The notes under the pieces: model-generated
Told to the model about the DNA's origin: nothing
The model's input: the letters and a program-made list of their open reading frames with translations, nothing else
The model's database searches: none
Made by a program: the position numbers and the translations under genes
Source: Liolophura sinensis
Lineage: Eukaryota; Mollusca; Polyplacophora; Chitonida; Chitonidae
Length of the DNA: 64,000 nucleotides
Assembly: GCF_032854445.1 (NCBI RefSeq)
Contig: NC_088305.1
Location: forward strand, 2,425,001 to 2,489,000
Direction of reading: 5' to 3'
In this document: positions 1 through 11,935 of the stretch, piece by piece
Layout: each line of letters begins with the position of its first letter
How positions within the stretch are numbered: position 1 is the first letter of the stretch

Positions 1-580
1 GATTCCGTCATGACACCACCCAACGATTCGCAATCGTTCTCGCGATGATTTTTGTTAAGTTCATCAACACTCTTTTTAATGTACTTCCACTCTGTACTGT
101 CATCAGTGAAAACCTTGAAAGTTTCCTTACTCACAGAATGCATATTTTCTTTTCCTCTACGACAAAAATATAGTATAATGTGGAACTGCGCTTTGTTAAA
201 CAGGCCTACTGTTGTTTGAGTTGACATGAACATTGAATGGTACATTTTATCTTTGTACTCCTGTGAAATTACAGGATGATGTTCTACGGCGCCATTTCAC
301 AACCACCCAAGTTCAACGAGGGCTGCTTGGAAAACAACATTTGAATCAGAAAAGCAAGAGTCTCAAATTTCTTATCATGTGGTGGGCTCTTAAGGCACCG
401 GCTCAGGGAACACCTGTTCTCTAATAATGTGAATTTGTAGCAGTCTTCCCCAGGCTTTCTAGCATCCACGTAAAAATTTGTCAGAGCCTCATTTAGTTGA
501 ACTCGTCAAACCTTTCAGTCAGCAAGTTTTTGTTTCTCTGCTAAATACTCCCTAAGGGTGTTGGCAGCTGATTTGTTTTG
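1..580 (-). pseudogene. Decayed DUF3504 (ZMYM2/QRICH1/Crypton-type) gene fragment
   Basis: Read on the minus strand, this stretch carries pieces typical of the DUF3504 domain, a domesticated Crypton tyrosine-recombinase fold found in ZMYM2-4, QRICH1 and KCTD1 and in many free-standing invertebrate copies. In order, translating right to left, I see AANTLREYLAEKQ (about 577-540), ALTNFYVDARKP (about 485-455), RCLKSPPHDKKFE (about 405-362), VFQAALVEL (about 340-310), GAVEHHPVISQ (about 295-260), LFNKAQFHIILYFCRRGKEN (about 205-145) and VDELNKNHREND (about 65-30). The gene is dead. There are TGA codons at 515-517, 506-508 and 297-299, and a frameshift near 350-360, where the reading moves between two minus frames. 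The fragment runs off the left edge. Family assignment rests on recalled motif patterns, not a search. Whether it was a mobile Crypton or a retro-duplicated host gene cannot be decided here. Confidence 0.7.
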
Positions 581-1125
581 CTCGCAGGGTGTTACTCGAG
601 TGTAGTCGCTGTCCTTTTTCGATAATCTTAGCTGCGGTCGCCTCGTTGAAACGTTAGGTTATCAACATTATTCTTGACAGCTGGCAGATGTCAAATTTCA
701 CACGCATCCAATTCGGTGGTGCGGAAGCAAGGTTTTACCATGTCAGGTGTGTGGAAATGAGATTTCGCCATATCGGGTTTGTGGGAATAAGTTTTTGCCA
801 CATCAGGTGGGTAGGGAACCTGAAATGAGCCCTGATCAGAGGGTAACTGAACAATCAAATAGCTCAGAAATTACTCTGATAACAGAGTGATAATAAGGGG
901 ATAATAAAGTAATTTACGGTATTTAATATGTACACACGGAATCAACAAGGGAATATCCCCTTTGTGCTATTCTGCTCTACATGTGTGCAAACCCCGAGCT
1001 CAATATCTGCAGAACTTTTTGAGATACTAGCCCTTACATTTTGTTTCGCATTGCTTTCTCTATTATTCGATGTTGACACCATACTTTGTACAAGCGAGCT
1101 AAACATGTACCGACAGAGAACCACT
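581..1125. other. Non-coding stretch with a short degenerate repeat
   Basis: Between 715 and 815 a phrase of about 31 bp (TTTTACCATGTCAGGTGTG and variants) occurs three times in tandem, strongly diverged. No coding signal was seen in the remainder; the two opposite ORFs at 928-1157 overlap each other and look like chance. Confidence 0.5.
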
Positions 1126-1340
1126 CTTATATGATGGCGGCCAGCATTTTGATGCAAAAAAACTAGGCAGAGTCCAGGGGAAACCCACGACCATCCACTG
1201 GTTGCTGCCAGACCTTCCCACGAATCACCCGATAGGAAGCCAGCATGAGCTGGACCAACTCACAGCAACCATATTGGTGATTAAGAGGCTCCTGGATCAT
1301 TGCTCCCCCTCAGGTACGTAGGCCCCCAGGAGCCAATCAG
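1126..1340 (-). mobile_element. SINE family A copy, diverged
   Basis: The plus strand reads as the reverse complement of the SINE found most completely at 57825-58090: GATGGCGGCCAGCATT, GGGGAAACCCACGACCATCC, AAGCCAGCATGAGCTGGAC, then a degraded tRNA-like head. Its conserved 3' tail is missing on the left, so this is a 3'-truncated copy. Confidence 0.75.
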
Positions 1341-1659
1341 CTGCAGTAGCTTTTTTAAACACTTTTAAGTTTCCTAAATTCTGACAGAAAGATCATCTGG
1401 TTTGTGTTAACAATTCATGCAGTTTATTTGAATGGGTTTTTATGCATTTATTTGATTTGATTTGGTTTAACCTCACAGTGAAGGACTTAACACATATAAT
1501 TGTGAGGATCACCATGGTGAAAGCTCTAAATGCCCAACACCAAGCAAAGAATCAACATTCCTTTTTTTGAAGCATCATACTGCAGTACACATACTGGTAA
1601 TAGGGGAGATTTGTGAAATCCGGCCAGTTCCCTCCACAGAGCATGAAGAATAATGTCAT

Positions 1660-4525
1660 AAAACATGTAACAGTTTTCTGCCCAATGCCAAATAAGTGAA
1701 GAATCAGCTACTCTGTTCTACAGGCACAATACTGATGTACAATGAACTGCTTTCTGCCCAATGCCAAATAAGTGAAGAATCAACTACTCTGTTCTACAGG
1801 CACAATACTGATGTACAATGAACTGCTTTCTGCCCAATGCCAAATAAGTGAAGAATCAACTACTCTGTTCTACAGGCATAATACTGATGTACAATGAACC
1901 GCTTTCTGCCCAATGCCAAATAAGTGAAGAATCAACTACTCTGTTCTACAGGCACAATACTTCTGTACAATGAACTGCTTTCTGCCCAATGCCAAATAAG
2001 TGAAGAATCAACTACTCTGTTCTACAGGCACAATACTTCTGTACAATGAACAGCTTTCTGCCCAATGCCAAATAAGCGAAGAATCAACATTTCTGTTCTA
2101 CAGGCACAATACTTCTGTACAATGAACTGCTTTCTGCCCAATGCCAAATAAGTGAAGAATCAGCTACTCTGTTCTACAGGCATAATACTGCTGTACAATG
2201 AACTGCTTTCTGCCCAATGCCAAATAAGTGAAGAATCAACATTTCTGTTCTACAGGCATAATACTGCTGTACAATGAACTGCTTTCTGCCCAATGCCAAA
2301 TAAGTGAAGAATCAGCTACTCTGTTCTACAGGCATAATACTGCTGTACAATGAACTGCTTTCTGCCCAATGCCAAATAAGTGAAGAATCAGCTACTCTGT
2401 TCTACAGGCACAATACTTCTGTACAATGAACAGCTTTCTGCCCAATGCCAAATAAGTGAAGAATCAGCTACTCTGTTCTACAGGCATAATACTGCTGTAC
2501 AATGAACTGCTTTCTGCCCAATGCCAAATAAGTGAAGAATCAACATTTCTGTTCTACAGGCATAATACTGCTGTACAATGAACTGCTTTCTGCCCAATGC
2601 CAAATAAGTGAAGAATCAACTACTCTGTTCTACAGGCATAATACTGCTGTACAATGAACTGCTTTCTGCCCAATGCCAAATAAGTGAAGAATCAGCTACT
2701 CTGTTCTACAGGCACAATACTTCTGTACAATGAACAGCTTTCTGCCCAATGCCAAATAAGTGAAGAATCAGCTACTCTGTTCTACAGGCATAATACTGCT
2801 GTACAATGAACCGCTTTCTGCCCAATGCCAAATAAGTGAAGAATCAACATTTCTGTTCTACAGGCATAATACTGCTGTACAATGAACTGCTTTCTGCCCA
2901 ATGCCAAATAAGTGAAGAATCAACATTTCTGTTCTACAGGCATAATACTGCTGTACAATGAACCGCTTTCTGCCCAATGCCAAATAAGTGAAGAATCAAC
3001 ATTTCTGTTCTACAGGCATAATACTGCTGTACAATGAACCGCTTTCTGCCCAATGCCAAATAAGTGAAGAATCAACATTTCTGTTCTACAGGCATAATAC
3101 TGCTGTACAATGAACTGCTTTCTGCCCAATGCCAAATAAGTGAAGAATCAACTACTCTGTTCTACAGGCATAATACTGCTGTACAATGAACTGCTTTCTG
3201 CCCAATGCCAAATAAGTGAAGAATCAACTACTCTGTTCTACAGGCATAATACTGATGTACAATGAACCGCTTTCTGCCCAATGCCAAATAAGTGAAGAAT
3301 CAACTACTCTGTTCTACAGGCATAATACTGCTGTACAATGAACTGCTTTCTGCCCAATGCCAAATAAGTGAAGAATCAACTACTCTGTTCTACAGGCATA
3401 ATACTGATGTACAATGAACTGCTTTCTGCCCAATGCCAAATAAGTGAAGAATCAACATTTCTGTTCTACAGGCATAATACTGCTGTACAATGAACAGCTT
3501 TCTGCCCAATGCCAAATAAGTGAAGAATCAGCTACTCTGTTCTACAGGCATAATACTGCTGTACAATGAACTGCTTTCTGCCCAATGCCAAATAAGTGAA
3601 GATTCAACATTTCTGTTCTACAGGCACAATACTGATGTACATGTACAATGAACCGCTTTCTGCCCAATCCCAAATAAGCGAAGAATCAACTACTCTGTTC
3701 TACAGGCATAATACTGCTGTACAATGAACTGCTTTCTGCCCAATGCCAAATAAGTGAAGAATCAACATTTCTGTTCTACAGGCATAATACTGCTGTACAA
3801 TGAACAGCTTTCTGCCCAATGCCAAATAAGTGAAGAATCAGCTACTTTGTTCTACAGGCATAATACTGCTGTACAATGAACTGCTTTCTGCCCAATGCCA
3901 AATAAGTGAAGATTCAACATTTCTGTTCTACAGGCACAATACTGATGTACAATGAACCGCTTTCTGCCCAATGCCAAATAAGTGAAGAATCAACTACTCT
4001 GTTCTACAGGCACAATACTTCTGTACAATGAACAGCTTTCTGCCCAATGCCAAATAAGCGAAGAATCAACATTTCTGTTCTACAGGCATAATACTGCTGT
4101 ACAATGAACTGCTTTCTGCCCAATGCCAAATAAGTGAAGAATCAACATTTCTGTTCTTCAGGCATAATACTGCTGTACAATGAACTGATTTTTGCCCAAT
4201 GCCAAATAAGTGAAGAATCAACATTTCTGTTCTACAGGCATAATACTGCTGTACAATGAACTGCTTTCTGCCCAATGCCAAATAGGTGAAGATTCAACAT
4301 TTCTGTTCTACAGGCATAATACTTCTGTACAATGAACTGCTTTCTGCTCAATGCCAAATAAGCGAAGAATCAACTACTCTGTTCTACAGGCATAATACTG
4401 CTGTACATGGAACTGCTTTCTGCCCAATGCCAAATAGGTGAAGAATCAACATTTCTGTTCTACAGGCATAATACTGCTGTACATGGAACTGCTTTCTGCC
4501 CAATGCCAATTAAATGAAGAATCGA
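1660..4525. repeat. 76-bp minisatellite, about 38 copies
   Basis: The unit includes CTTTCTGCCCAATGCCAAAT, GTGAAGAATCAACTACTCTG and TTCTACAGGCATAATACTG. The anchor CCCAATGCC (one copy CCCAATCCC) starts at 1681, 1757 and 1833 and finally at 4499. That is 37 periods of exactly 76 bp plus 6 bp, and the 6 bp is one visible insertion (an extra ATGTAC near 3640). Variation is confined to a few sites, such as CTACTCTG versus CATTTCTG, TACTGCTG versus TACTTCTG or TACTGATG, and CTGC versus CAGC or CCGC. It lies just downstream, in minus-strand sense, of the exon at 4583-4708. Open frames across it are periodic artefacts. Confidence 0.98.
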
Positions 4526-4582
4526 AAAACTGTTCCTGAAGAGTAATGCTATGGAACATGTTACAATATGTATGCGACTGAC

Positions 4583-4708
4583 CTATAACCTCGACAGGGG
4601 GTAGTTTTTTACTGGGACTGTTCTCATCATCTGTTTGTACAGGGGAGTAGGACATCTCCATGTCGCCCTTGTCTACTTTGACTGGCACTTCTGAGGCAGA
4701 CACATTTC
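4583..4708 (-). CDS. Internal coding exon of an unrecognised minus-strand gene
   Basis: The exon reads on the minus strand from 4708 to 4583, after the acceptor TTTGTTGTTTCAG and before the donor ATAG|GTCAGT. It is 126 bp with phase 1 at both ends, encoding a split Gly and then 41 residues. They include NVSASEVPVKVDKGDMEMSY and QTDDENSPSKKLPPVEVI. The segment is hydrophilic, rich in acidic, Ser and Pro residues and probably unstructured; I do not recognise it. Its phases match the exons at 13297-13407 and 14377-14431, so all three could belong to one transcript. A second donor seven bases earlier (GAG|GTTATA) is weaker and would give phase 0. The exon sits between two minisatellites of quite different composition, which makes its sequence stand out. 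The gene must continue beyond the left edge. Confidence 0.6.
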
Positions 4709-4721
4709 CTGAAACAACAAA

Positions 4722-5125
4722 CAGTTTACAATGTGTACAACACAGTTTACAAATGTATACAACAAACAGTTTACAAATGCATACAACACAGTTTGCAAAT
4801 GAATACAACACAGTTTACAAATGCATACAACACAGTTTGCAAATGTATACAACAAACAGTTTACAAATGTATACAACACAGTTTACAAATCTATAGAACA
4901 GTTTACATATGTATACAACACAGTTTACAATGTATACAACAAACAGTTTATAAATGCATACAACACAGTTTACAAATGTATAAAACACACAGTTTACAAA
5001 TGTATACAACACACAGTTTACAAATGTATACAACAAACAGTTTAAAAAAAATGTATTAAAAACATATTGAAAATGTATACAACAGTTTACAAATATATAA
5101 ACAGTGGGCAAATGTATACAACACA
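4722..5125. repeat. 22-27 bp minisatellite of CAGTTTACAAATGTATACAA type
   Basis: About 17 copies of (A)CAGTTTACAAATGTATACAAC with variable A/C-rich spacers. It lies immediately upstream, in minus sense, of the acceptor of the exon at 4583-4708, so it is probably intronic. Confidence 0.95.
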
Positions 5126-6013
5126 TTTTCAGGTCCCCTTACTACCAGTGACAATTATATAATTTATAACACAATATTCAGATGAAAAGGTAATTTAGAT
5201 AAAAACAAATGAAACAGCTGACCATGGTTTCTAGCCATATAAATGAAACTTACACACCTATATGTAATAGAATCTGCAACTTTCTGATCTTTCATACACA
5301 AGCTCTCGGATTCATCAGCACCCACTGTACTACCTGTCAGGCTTTGAAATTAAGGTCACATATACTGTACTGCACTAAGTCTTTACCATATCTGCGCCCA
5401 AAAGTTTACCTGTGCGGGCATTCTGAGATCTCTAGACGTCTATGTAGATTTGCTTCAACTGCTACACTTGATCAATCACAGGTAGTACTATAGTGTGATT
5501 TTGTTTTAAATTACAAGAAAATGGTTTAGTGCACATGTACTTCAGCATGGATGTCTTGTCCTTTGTATGGATTGCTGCATCATAAGAATTACTGTGTTTC
5601 CTTGGAAACATACATGTAGCTACAGCAGATGCCAGACAACGCGAGTTAATACATCATAAGGTACAAGGCACAGGGAAGATAAGAAGTCAGTAACCATGGT
5701 AACGGTCGAGTTTGTGACATGGTAATATGTGTATGTATGTACAATGGGATCAATGAGTTGACAAATCATTAGCAAATCAAACAGGAAGTCACAAGCTACA
5801 GAAAACTGTTCAAATACATGTACTAAAACAAGCCAACTGCAAAGATCAAAAAATTATTTCTTACTTAAAATGTATTAAATTCTAATTGTTGCTCGAGTTC
5901 CGGGGGTTAATGGCAAGCTGTATAATCTAAAATTGAGCTCTTACTTTTGCTGAACATCAGACTGTTGCCATGGTATAAACATGGATGTGTATTTTAGTGC
6001 TGCACACTTTCAT
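5126..6013. other. Unique non-coding stretch
   Basis: No gene recognised. A minus-strand donor-like site (CACAG|GTAAAC at 5409) follows about 57 open bases, but its phase does not fit the neighbouring exons and no good acceptor is present. Confidence 0.4.
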
Positions 6014-6297
6014 ATTTACGTATTTGATTGATTGGTGTTTTATGCCATAGTCTAGAATATTTCACTTATGGTTAGCATTATGGTGGGAGGAAACGGAGCA
6101 GAGCACACGGGGGGGAATCCACAACCATCTGTAGGTTGCTGCCACACTTTCATATTTACGTATTTGATTGATTGGTGTTTTATGCCATAGTCTAGAATAT
6201 TTCACATATGGTTAGCATTATGGTGGGAGGAAACGGAGCAGAGCACACGGGGGGGGGGGGGGGGAATCCACAACCATCTGTAGGTTGCTGCCACACT
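6014..6297 (-). mobile_element. SINE family A tail, tandemly duplicated
   Basis: The same SINE-tail segment occurs twice head to tail, at about 6014-6145 and 6146-6297. It runs from TATTTGATTGATTGGTG through GAATATTTCAC to CATCTGTAGGTTGCTGCC. The copies differ mainly by a longer G run (about 15 G) in the second. The near identity shows a recent local duplication, not two insertions. Confidence 0.85.
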
Positions 6298-7517
6298 TTA
6301 ACAGACATAAATCTTCATTTTTAGCACACAAAAGGGCAATGTTGGACATTGTACGAAACTTTTTGAATGTGATAAACTTCAGAGCTCCAAAACATACACA
6401 ATACTAATGACACGCGCTAAGAGGTGAAGGACTTCCAGTCTTTATATCAATGTTTAATGCACATCCATTTACACAACATCAACAATGGACCAAACCTATC
6501 AAATCCAGAGATTTACCATGAAACCTACACTTACTTGTATATGTACCTTAGTTCCACTCAACACAAAACACTAGCAATGAGGCTTTATAACGTCATAAAA
6601 ATGGAAAATGTCTCCAGAACAAAAACCAAAACAAACCAAACAAACTAAGCGCCAGTAAATGCCCACTAGCTTTCCATAACAGATGCAGTAAGATGCCTTT
6701 TCCAGGTGCCTGATACAAGTACATGTATGGTGTAGCTTTACTGTGTCTTACTGATTCTGCTGCTAACCATCAGACCTGCACTATTCGGCTTTAGAAAGTG
6801 ATACTGTGTCCACCTGATCAATGTTAACTTAAGACAAATGTGTCTAACTTTCAGTATACCAAAACCTAAGAGTTTTAGAAGGTTTTAAATTTTGACTTAG
6901 GTCAGAAATGGCTTTGTGTGCAATCAGCCCCTGGCGTCATTACTTTAAATACGGCTAAAAGAGAGCACGGAGTAAGATGAATAGTTACTTATGATACTGC
7001 TGCAGAATGTCCCCAAGGGGCTTTTATAGAACATCTTAGAAAGGTGTTTAAGATTTGTTTAGAACATAGAATTATATCCTAGTGACAAAAAAAAAACAAA
7101 CTATGTTTCAGAACCAAAATAATATTTTAAGCCGTATATTTTCCTCTAGAAATGCACTTTTTGGGGGGGACAAATTTTTAGATCTATTACGGTATTTAAA
7201 ATGGGGTGTAGGCCTGATAATAGCCCTGTACATGTATACAGTTCTCCAGCATAAAACCCCAGGGTAGGCCCACCTGGCTCCTAAGGTCAACACAAAACAA
7301 GGTCAATTTCAGGCAACTCTAGGGCAGGTTACATCAGCTTTTCATCTCTTCTTTTGCTCCCTGATTTTCACAAAACATGAGGCGTGATAAACGTAATAGC
7401 TTGTCAAACTGCTTCACAATAACCCATGTGTATCTGACAGTGTGGTTAAAAATGATTCATTTAATTATCAATGAGTGTAATATCAACATACCGTAAATCA
7501 CCTAAAGTTCAGCATTT
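6298..7517. other. Non-coding stretch with a half MITE
   Basis: About 6820-6950 resembles the right half of the MITE at 43790-44035 (AAGACAAATGTGTC, then TTTTAAATTTTGACTTAGGTC and CAGCCCCTGG). No coding region was recognised elsewhere. Confidence 0.5.
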
Positions 7518-7616
7518 TTATTTATGTATTTAACTGATTGGTGTTTTATGCCATACTCAAGAATATTTCACTTATACGACGGCAGCCAGCATTAGGGTGG
7601 GAGGAAACCCAGTCAG
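7518..7616 (-). mobile_element. SINE family A tail fragment
   Basis: GATTGGTGTTTTATGCCATA, CTCAAGAATATTTCAC, ACGACGGCAGCCAGCATTAG and GGTGGGAGGAAACC match the conserved tail; the head is absent. Confidence 0.8.
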
Positions 7617-8111
7617 CATTTTCAAGTGTACATGTATTTGGCTTGACTGATCTACCTTATGATTGTAAGACCACTAACAAGTTTCTGTGAAGTTTAATCA
7701 ATTTCTTAAGAAACACTTCTTAGGCTTGTAGGCTTCAAACTGTCATTTAAAGCCTTCATGTGCTTTTAAAAGTGCACTTTGACACACAAAGCTTGCACAG
7801 AAATACAGTACATGTAATTAGCCTGTGACCTTTACAATTATGTACCCGTACGAGAAGTTGCCAGTGTTTCCCAACTCTCTCCCAAGTAATACCCCACCTT
7901 TCTTCATAACCATAACAAGCTTAAAAGGCAATGTTACAGGAGAGAAAAAACAGAAACATCACAATTTCACTAGAGATTTAACAAAGTTACTCATGATGTC
8001 TCAGTCTGTGGGTTCTAAAGGTGTTTTAAACTTCAAAGCTATTCTTTGGATGGTAGGGTATGATACCATATTGGAAGAATGTAAGTTTCAGCACCAAAAA
8101 TAATATATAAT

Positions 8112-8112
<1 letters not shown>

Positions 8113-8153
<41 letters not shown>
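8113..8153. repeat. (AT)n microsatellite
   Basis: About 20 uninterrupted AT dinucleotides. Confidence 0.97.
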
Positions 8154-8156
<3 letters not shown>

Positions 8157-9102
8157 TTTTATTTTTTAATTATCAACACATTAAAAGGGTCAGGAATTTC
8201 AGTAACAAAACTGATCAATCAAAACAAGCCATTTGTCAAAAAGTCCATTCACTCTGGATGAACAGGTAGTTCAGAATACCAACTGGTACTAATCCTGCAG
8301 GTAGGCTAAGCTACAAAGCCATTAGCACCGGTAGTAATTAACAAGTACAGGTGAGCTAATACATCCACAACTTAAGACGCCAGGTAACTCAGGTAGGCTT
8401 CTCTTTCAGCTCTGGACGAACAGGTCACTGGATCAGTATTAGGGCATGAGAGTTTTTATTTTAAGACTAAGAGGACGCCTTATTAAATAAGACATTAATG
8501 ACAAAAATTAAAATTAGCCATTAAATTCAAATCCTGAAACAATCAGGAATGTTATCTCAAACCTTGTTACTAGGTCTGACCTAATATGTTAAAGACGTCT
8601 TTGTTATCTCGGAGCCAGGTGTATCAGTAATGCACAAGATGTACATCATTAAAGTAATAACAAATAACATATGTTTGAACAAAAACAAAAAAAAAAACAA
8701 GAAAAATGAAGCTGGTTGGTGCAGGGACTTGTTACATTTCCTGGTTCCATACACCATTTACCTGTCTAGTTTTCTCGATACAGTCATGCCTTAATTTGAC
8801 CTAGCACGGCATGTACACCACATTGGCTAAGACAACACACATCAGATAATTTGCATGTGTATACATACCTTACTAATTCTAGACAAAAGAGCAGGGATTA
8901 CTGTGGGTGGGAATCGTCCCAAACAGAACCACAGATGTGAGGTAGCCTCAGATTTGTCTAAAGCAGCCCATGAATGACCCCCAGCCGGCAGGCAGACAAG
9001 TTTAACACATGGACATGGCCACTAGCCTCTCCCTGGTAGCCCCATGATTCACGATTCCTGCACATGCCCACAAAGGTACATGAGCAAATTGATCAATAAT
9101 CT

Positions 9103-9115
9103 GTTGCTAGGCAAC
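9103..9115 (+). promoter_or_regulatory. RFX X-box, an inverted repeat
   Basis: GTTGCTAGGCAAC is an inverted repeat (GTTGC-TAG-GCAAC) that matches the RFX X-box GTNRCC-N(0-3)-RGYAAC at 11 of 12 fixed positions. X-boxes mark promoters of ciliary genes in animals. It ends one base before an ATG with good context. The motif is seen directly; its function is inferred. Confidence 0.45.
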
Positions 9116-9116
9116 A

Positions 9117-9189
9117 ATGGCGCTCGTGTCAGGAGCTGTGTTTACAGCAGAAGAGGATAGCTACTGCGTTCACCTCGACAGCCTGAAAG
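9117..9189 (+). CDS. Candidate first coding exon after the X-box
   Basis: ATGGCG in good context (CAACAATGG) opens 24 codons. They begin MALVSGAVFTAEEDSYCVHL and end at a possible donor, AAAG|GTACAG, in phase 1. The stretch is richer in CpG than its surroundings. The first plausible plus-strand acceptor downstream (CCTTTTACAG, ending near 9889) would add only about 19 residues before a stop, so the second exon is not established. I do not recognise the peptide. It could be the start of a cilium-related gene whose other exons I cannot find. It could also be a chance ORF, because the opposite strand has an acceptor-like CCTTTCAG at the same place. Confidence 0.3.
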
Positions 9190-11587
9190 GTACAGCTGTT
9201 GGGCTGACTACACAAACTAGCCTTGGTATTTACACTATCCATAAATAGTAGTTCTTGGGGGAATCTGGAGGATAACATTTTAAAGTACTAAATACAGTAG
9301 AATCTCTAAAGAAAAGACAAAAAACTAAAAATAATAATAAACAAATACAAGAAGAAATGAGTGTGTATAGAAGTGAATGTGACACACACAAACTCCTCAT
9401 GCAGATTCAGCAGAAATCTGACCGACTTTGTTAGTTTGAACAAATAGGAAGTACTCTATCCTCACATAAGCCTTTATAATACTAATAATGATGATACTAG
9501 TAATAATAATAATTCTTTATTTCAGACTGAATATTCCAGATTTCATATTTTAACGAAGAAAAAGGGATATAAAGATGTATAACTTATTTGACAGGTATAT
9601 TTCATGGGATTGTGAGCTAAAAATAAATGATTATAAAGGAGGAAAGACTCATCAGTACATGAATATGTAAAAAGCATTGCAGATTGAGACCTGAAAAAAT
9701 ACGCATGTTTTTCCTACCTCCTTCAACCGGAGACCTCTTTACCACCCAATCCCCCATCTCCCAAACCTATGGCTATTTAATTAATTATTTAAGAATCATT
9801 ACAGAAGTGCTATAATAATAATAATAATAATAATAACATGATTTTGGGTTTTAACAATATCCTTTCATGAATTATTGATCCTTTTACAGATAAAACCTCA
9901 CACAGGGTCCTGGGATACAGCACAAATGAAAACAATCAAAACTCATGAGACCTAGCATACACTGTGTGTCATACATATCTTTGTATTGTTTACCTGTAAA
10001 TGAGACATGTTCATTTATAATTAAGCATCAGTGTGTCACAGATGCTCAATGCTATCCGCAGTTCTGTCCAGGGGACAGTTTTTCACCGACTCTCCTGTGC
10101 AGAGGCCAGCAGGACAAGTCAATGATACCTTGCTGTACCCATTTGGACAGACAGGCATCAAGCTCCAGGTTGTATGTCAGCAATAATAACAGTTTTTGGC
10201 TTTGCTCTTCAATTAACCCTCAAGTCAATGTACATACATGTACAACCACATTATTTGGTCTAAGTACCAGCTCTGTTGATCACTCTGTTGGAAAGAAGAC
10301 AATGGAAAGAGTAAAGGCAGAGGACTTCTCACAGCTCTCACCCACAGGCTGCAACAAAAGCCAAACCCATCCTTTATTTACATGTCCTGCTCATGTATGT
10401 AATATTTTGCTCATGTATGTAATATTTTGCTCATACACAACAATATGCTGAACACAGGAAATCAGTTATAAGCCAGTTATCGTTGTTACTGTATCAGAAG
10501 GTCAAGTACACGCAAACATATGTGTTAACACGAACACATGTGAAACTACTAGTTGTCAACAAACCCACCATGTGGGCACAACTGGGTCAGGCCATCCCAC
10601 AACTATGTTTGGCACTTCACCTGTCAAGTCAAGCAAGTCAAGAATGGGAACACTTATTAGAAACACAACACCTGTATTCAAGTTTACCTGTATTCAGAGC
10701 CATCTTTAGGCAGAGCAGGAAAAAACTTAGCTCTTGGGTGACGAAATCTTCAACAGGTGAATAGTTTTTCTTTGTGAGGTCAGGTATCAGCATACACTAT
10801 ACCTGTGACAATCAGTCCATCCCAAATTGGAGGTATGTAGACTACATTTACCTCAATGTAAACAAGTGTTCCCTTCCTCACACCGCAGAACCCTTAACAA
10901 TGGTCAGTCAGTGAAGTCAACAGCCTATAGCAACAGTTGATCTAAGGCCATGACCACTGAAGCATGGCAGCATTTTTTATATAACGCACATGTGGGTTAA
11001 TCCAGTTGTGTGGGGAGGTCTCGGACCATGCTTTTTAGGTATGGGTGTACATACATCAATGCATCTACAATGCTTAGGACATATGCACCTGTGATGATAC
11101 TATTGTACTAAATAACTCAACAGCAACAACAATCAAAACACGAGGTGGAGATTAGGGCTTAGCCAGATTATTGATCAGATTATGAGATTAAAGGCTCCTG
11201 AACAGAAGTTAAATGCTTACTTTATGAACACCTACTGCTTACATAGAATATAGGAAACACTGCATGGCTATCCAGTTATTAAGAACAAGTTATTACCGTA
11301 ATTCTTCTAATTTTTGTGACAGATATTAGTAGTGCTGAAAGTAGAATATTACATTTCTTTACCAACCTTTTGGAAATGTAAAGATATGAGTATGTTGTTT
11401 ATCAGATAGTCTAACCATGTGAGGAAAACGAAAATCAATATTCCTGCTAGAATTACTCATATATTGGCTAAAATGAGCAGACTAGGTGTCCCAAAAATTA
11501 GAAGAAATAGGGTATGGATCTTTGCCTAAACACCCCATACTATAGGCTGAGATTCATATATAATAATCTCAGCTCTGACACAGCAAT
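9190..11587. other. Non-coding stretch
   Basis: Contains (TAA)n near 9811-9835 and assorted AT-rich sequence. The longest plus ORF (9945-10451) is rich in Cys and Ser and has no domain I recognise. A minus-strand donor, AATACAG|GTAAAC, near 10690 follows about 20 open codons but lacks a convincing acceptor. No gene is supported. Confidence 0.4.
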
Positions 11588-11642
11588 ATTTATTTATGGT
11601 GGGAGGTAACCAGGCAGAGCCTGAGGGGAAACAAATGACCAC
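11588..11642 (-). mobile_element. SINE family A internal fragment
   Basis: TATGGTGGGAGGTAACCAGG, then CAGAGCCTGAGGGGAAAC, matches the middle of the SINE only. Confidence 0.65.
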
Positions 11643-11935
11643 AGCAATATTTAACTGTCGGCTTGTGTAATCAAATCAATATTTAATCATTTTTCACAAT
11701 AGTAAATGAGAAAATCCTGAACTTTGGAACTTTGGATTGTAAAAGTCAGTAGTCATGGTTGTTTTAGCGAATTTATATTAAGATCATCTTTCAAAAATTC
11801 TGTCCTGTTTTTTGTTGTTGTTGGGTGTAACGAGATCCTATCAGAAAATATAGGGATGGCTGGTTGAGAATTCCATAGCATATATGTGTAGCATATAACT
11901 GTATTACAGAATGATTTTCATGAGGACTACTCTAC

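Noticed and set aside
1660-4525. CRISPR-like regular array
   Set aside because: There is no alternation of repeat and unique spacers; the whole 76-bp unit repeats, and the context is an animal genome.
5409-5475. Possible minus-strand exon (AVEANLHRRLEISECPH)
   Set aside because: The donor is good but there is no acceptor, and its phase does not match the exon at 4583-4708.
9945-10451. 168-codon plus ORF
   Set aside because: No domain, no splice sites, and composition like random AT-rich DNA with TACATGTA words.
10690-10755. Minus-strand exon with donor AATACAG|GTAAAC
   Set aside because: No convincing acceptor, and the hydrophobic peptide is unlike the neighbouring exons.
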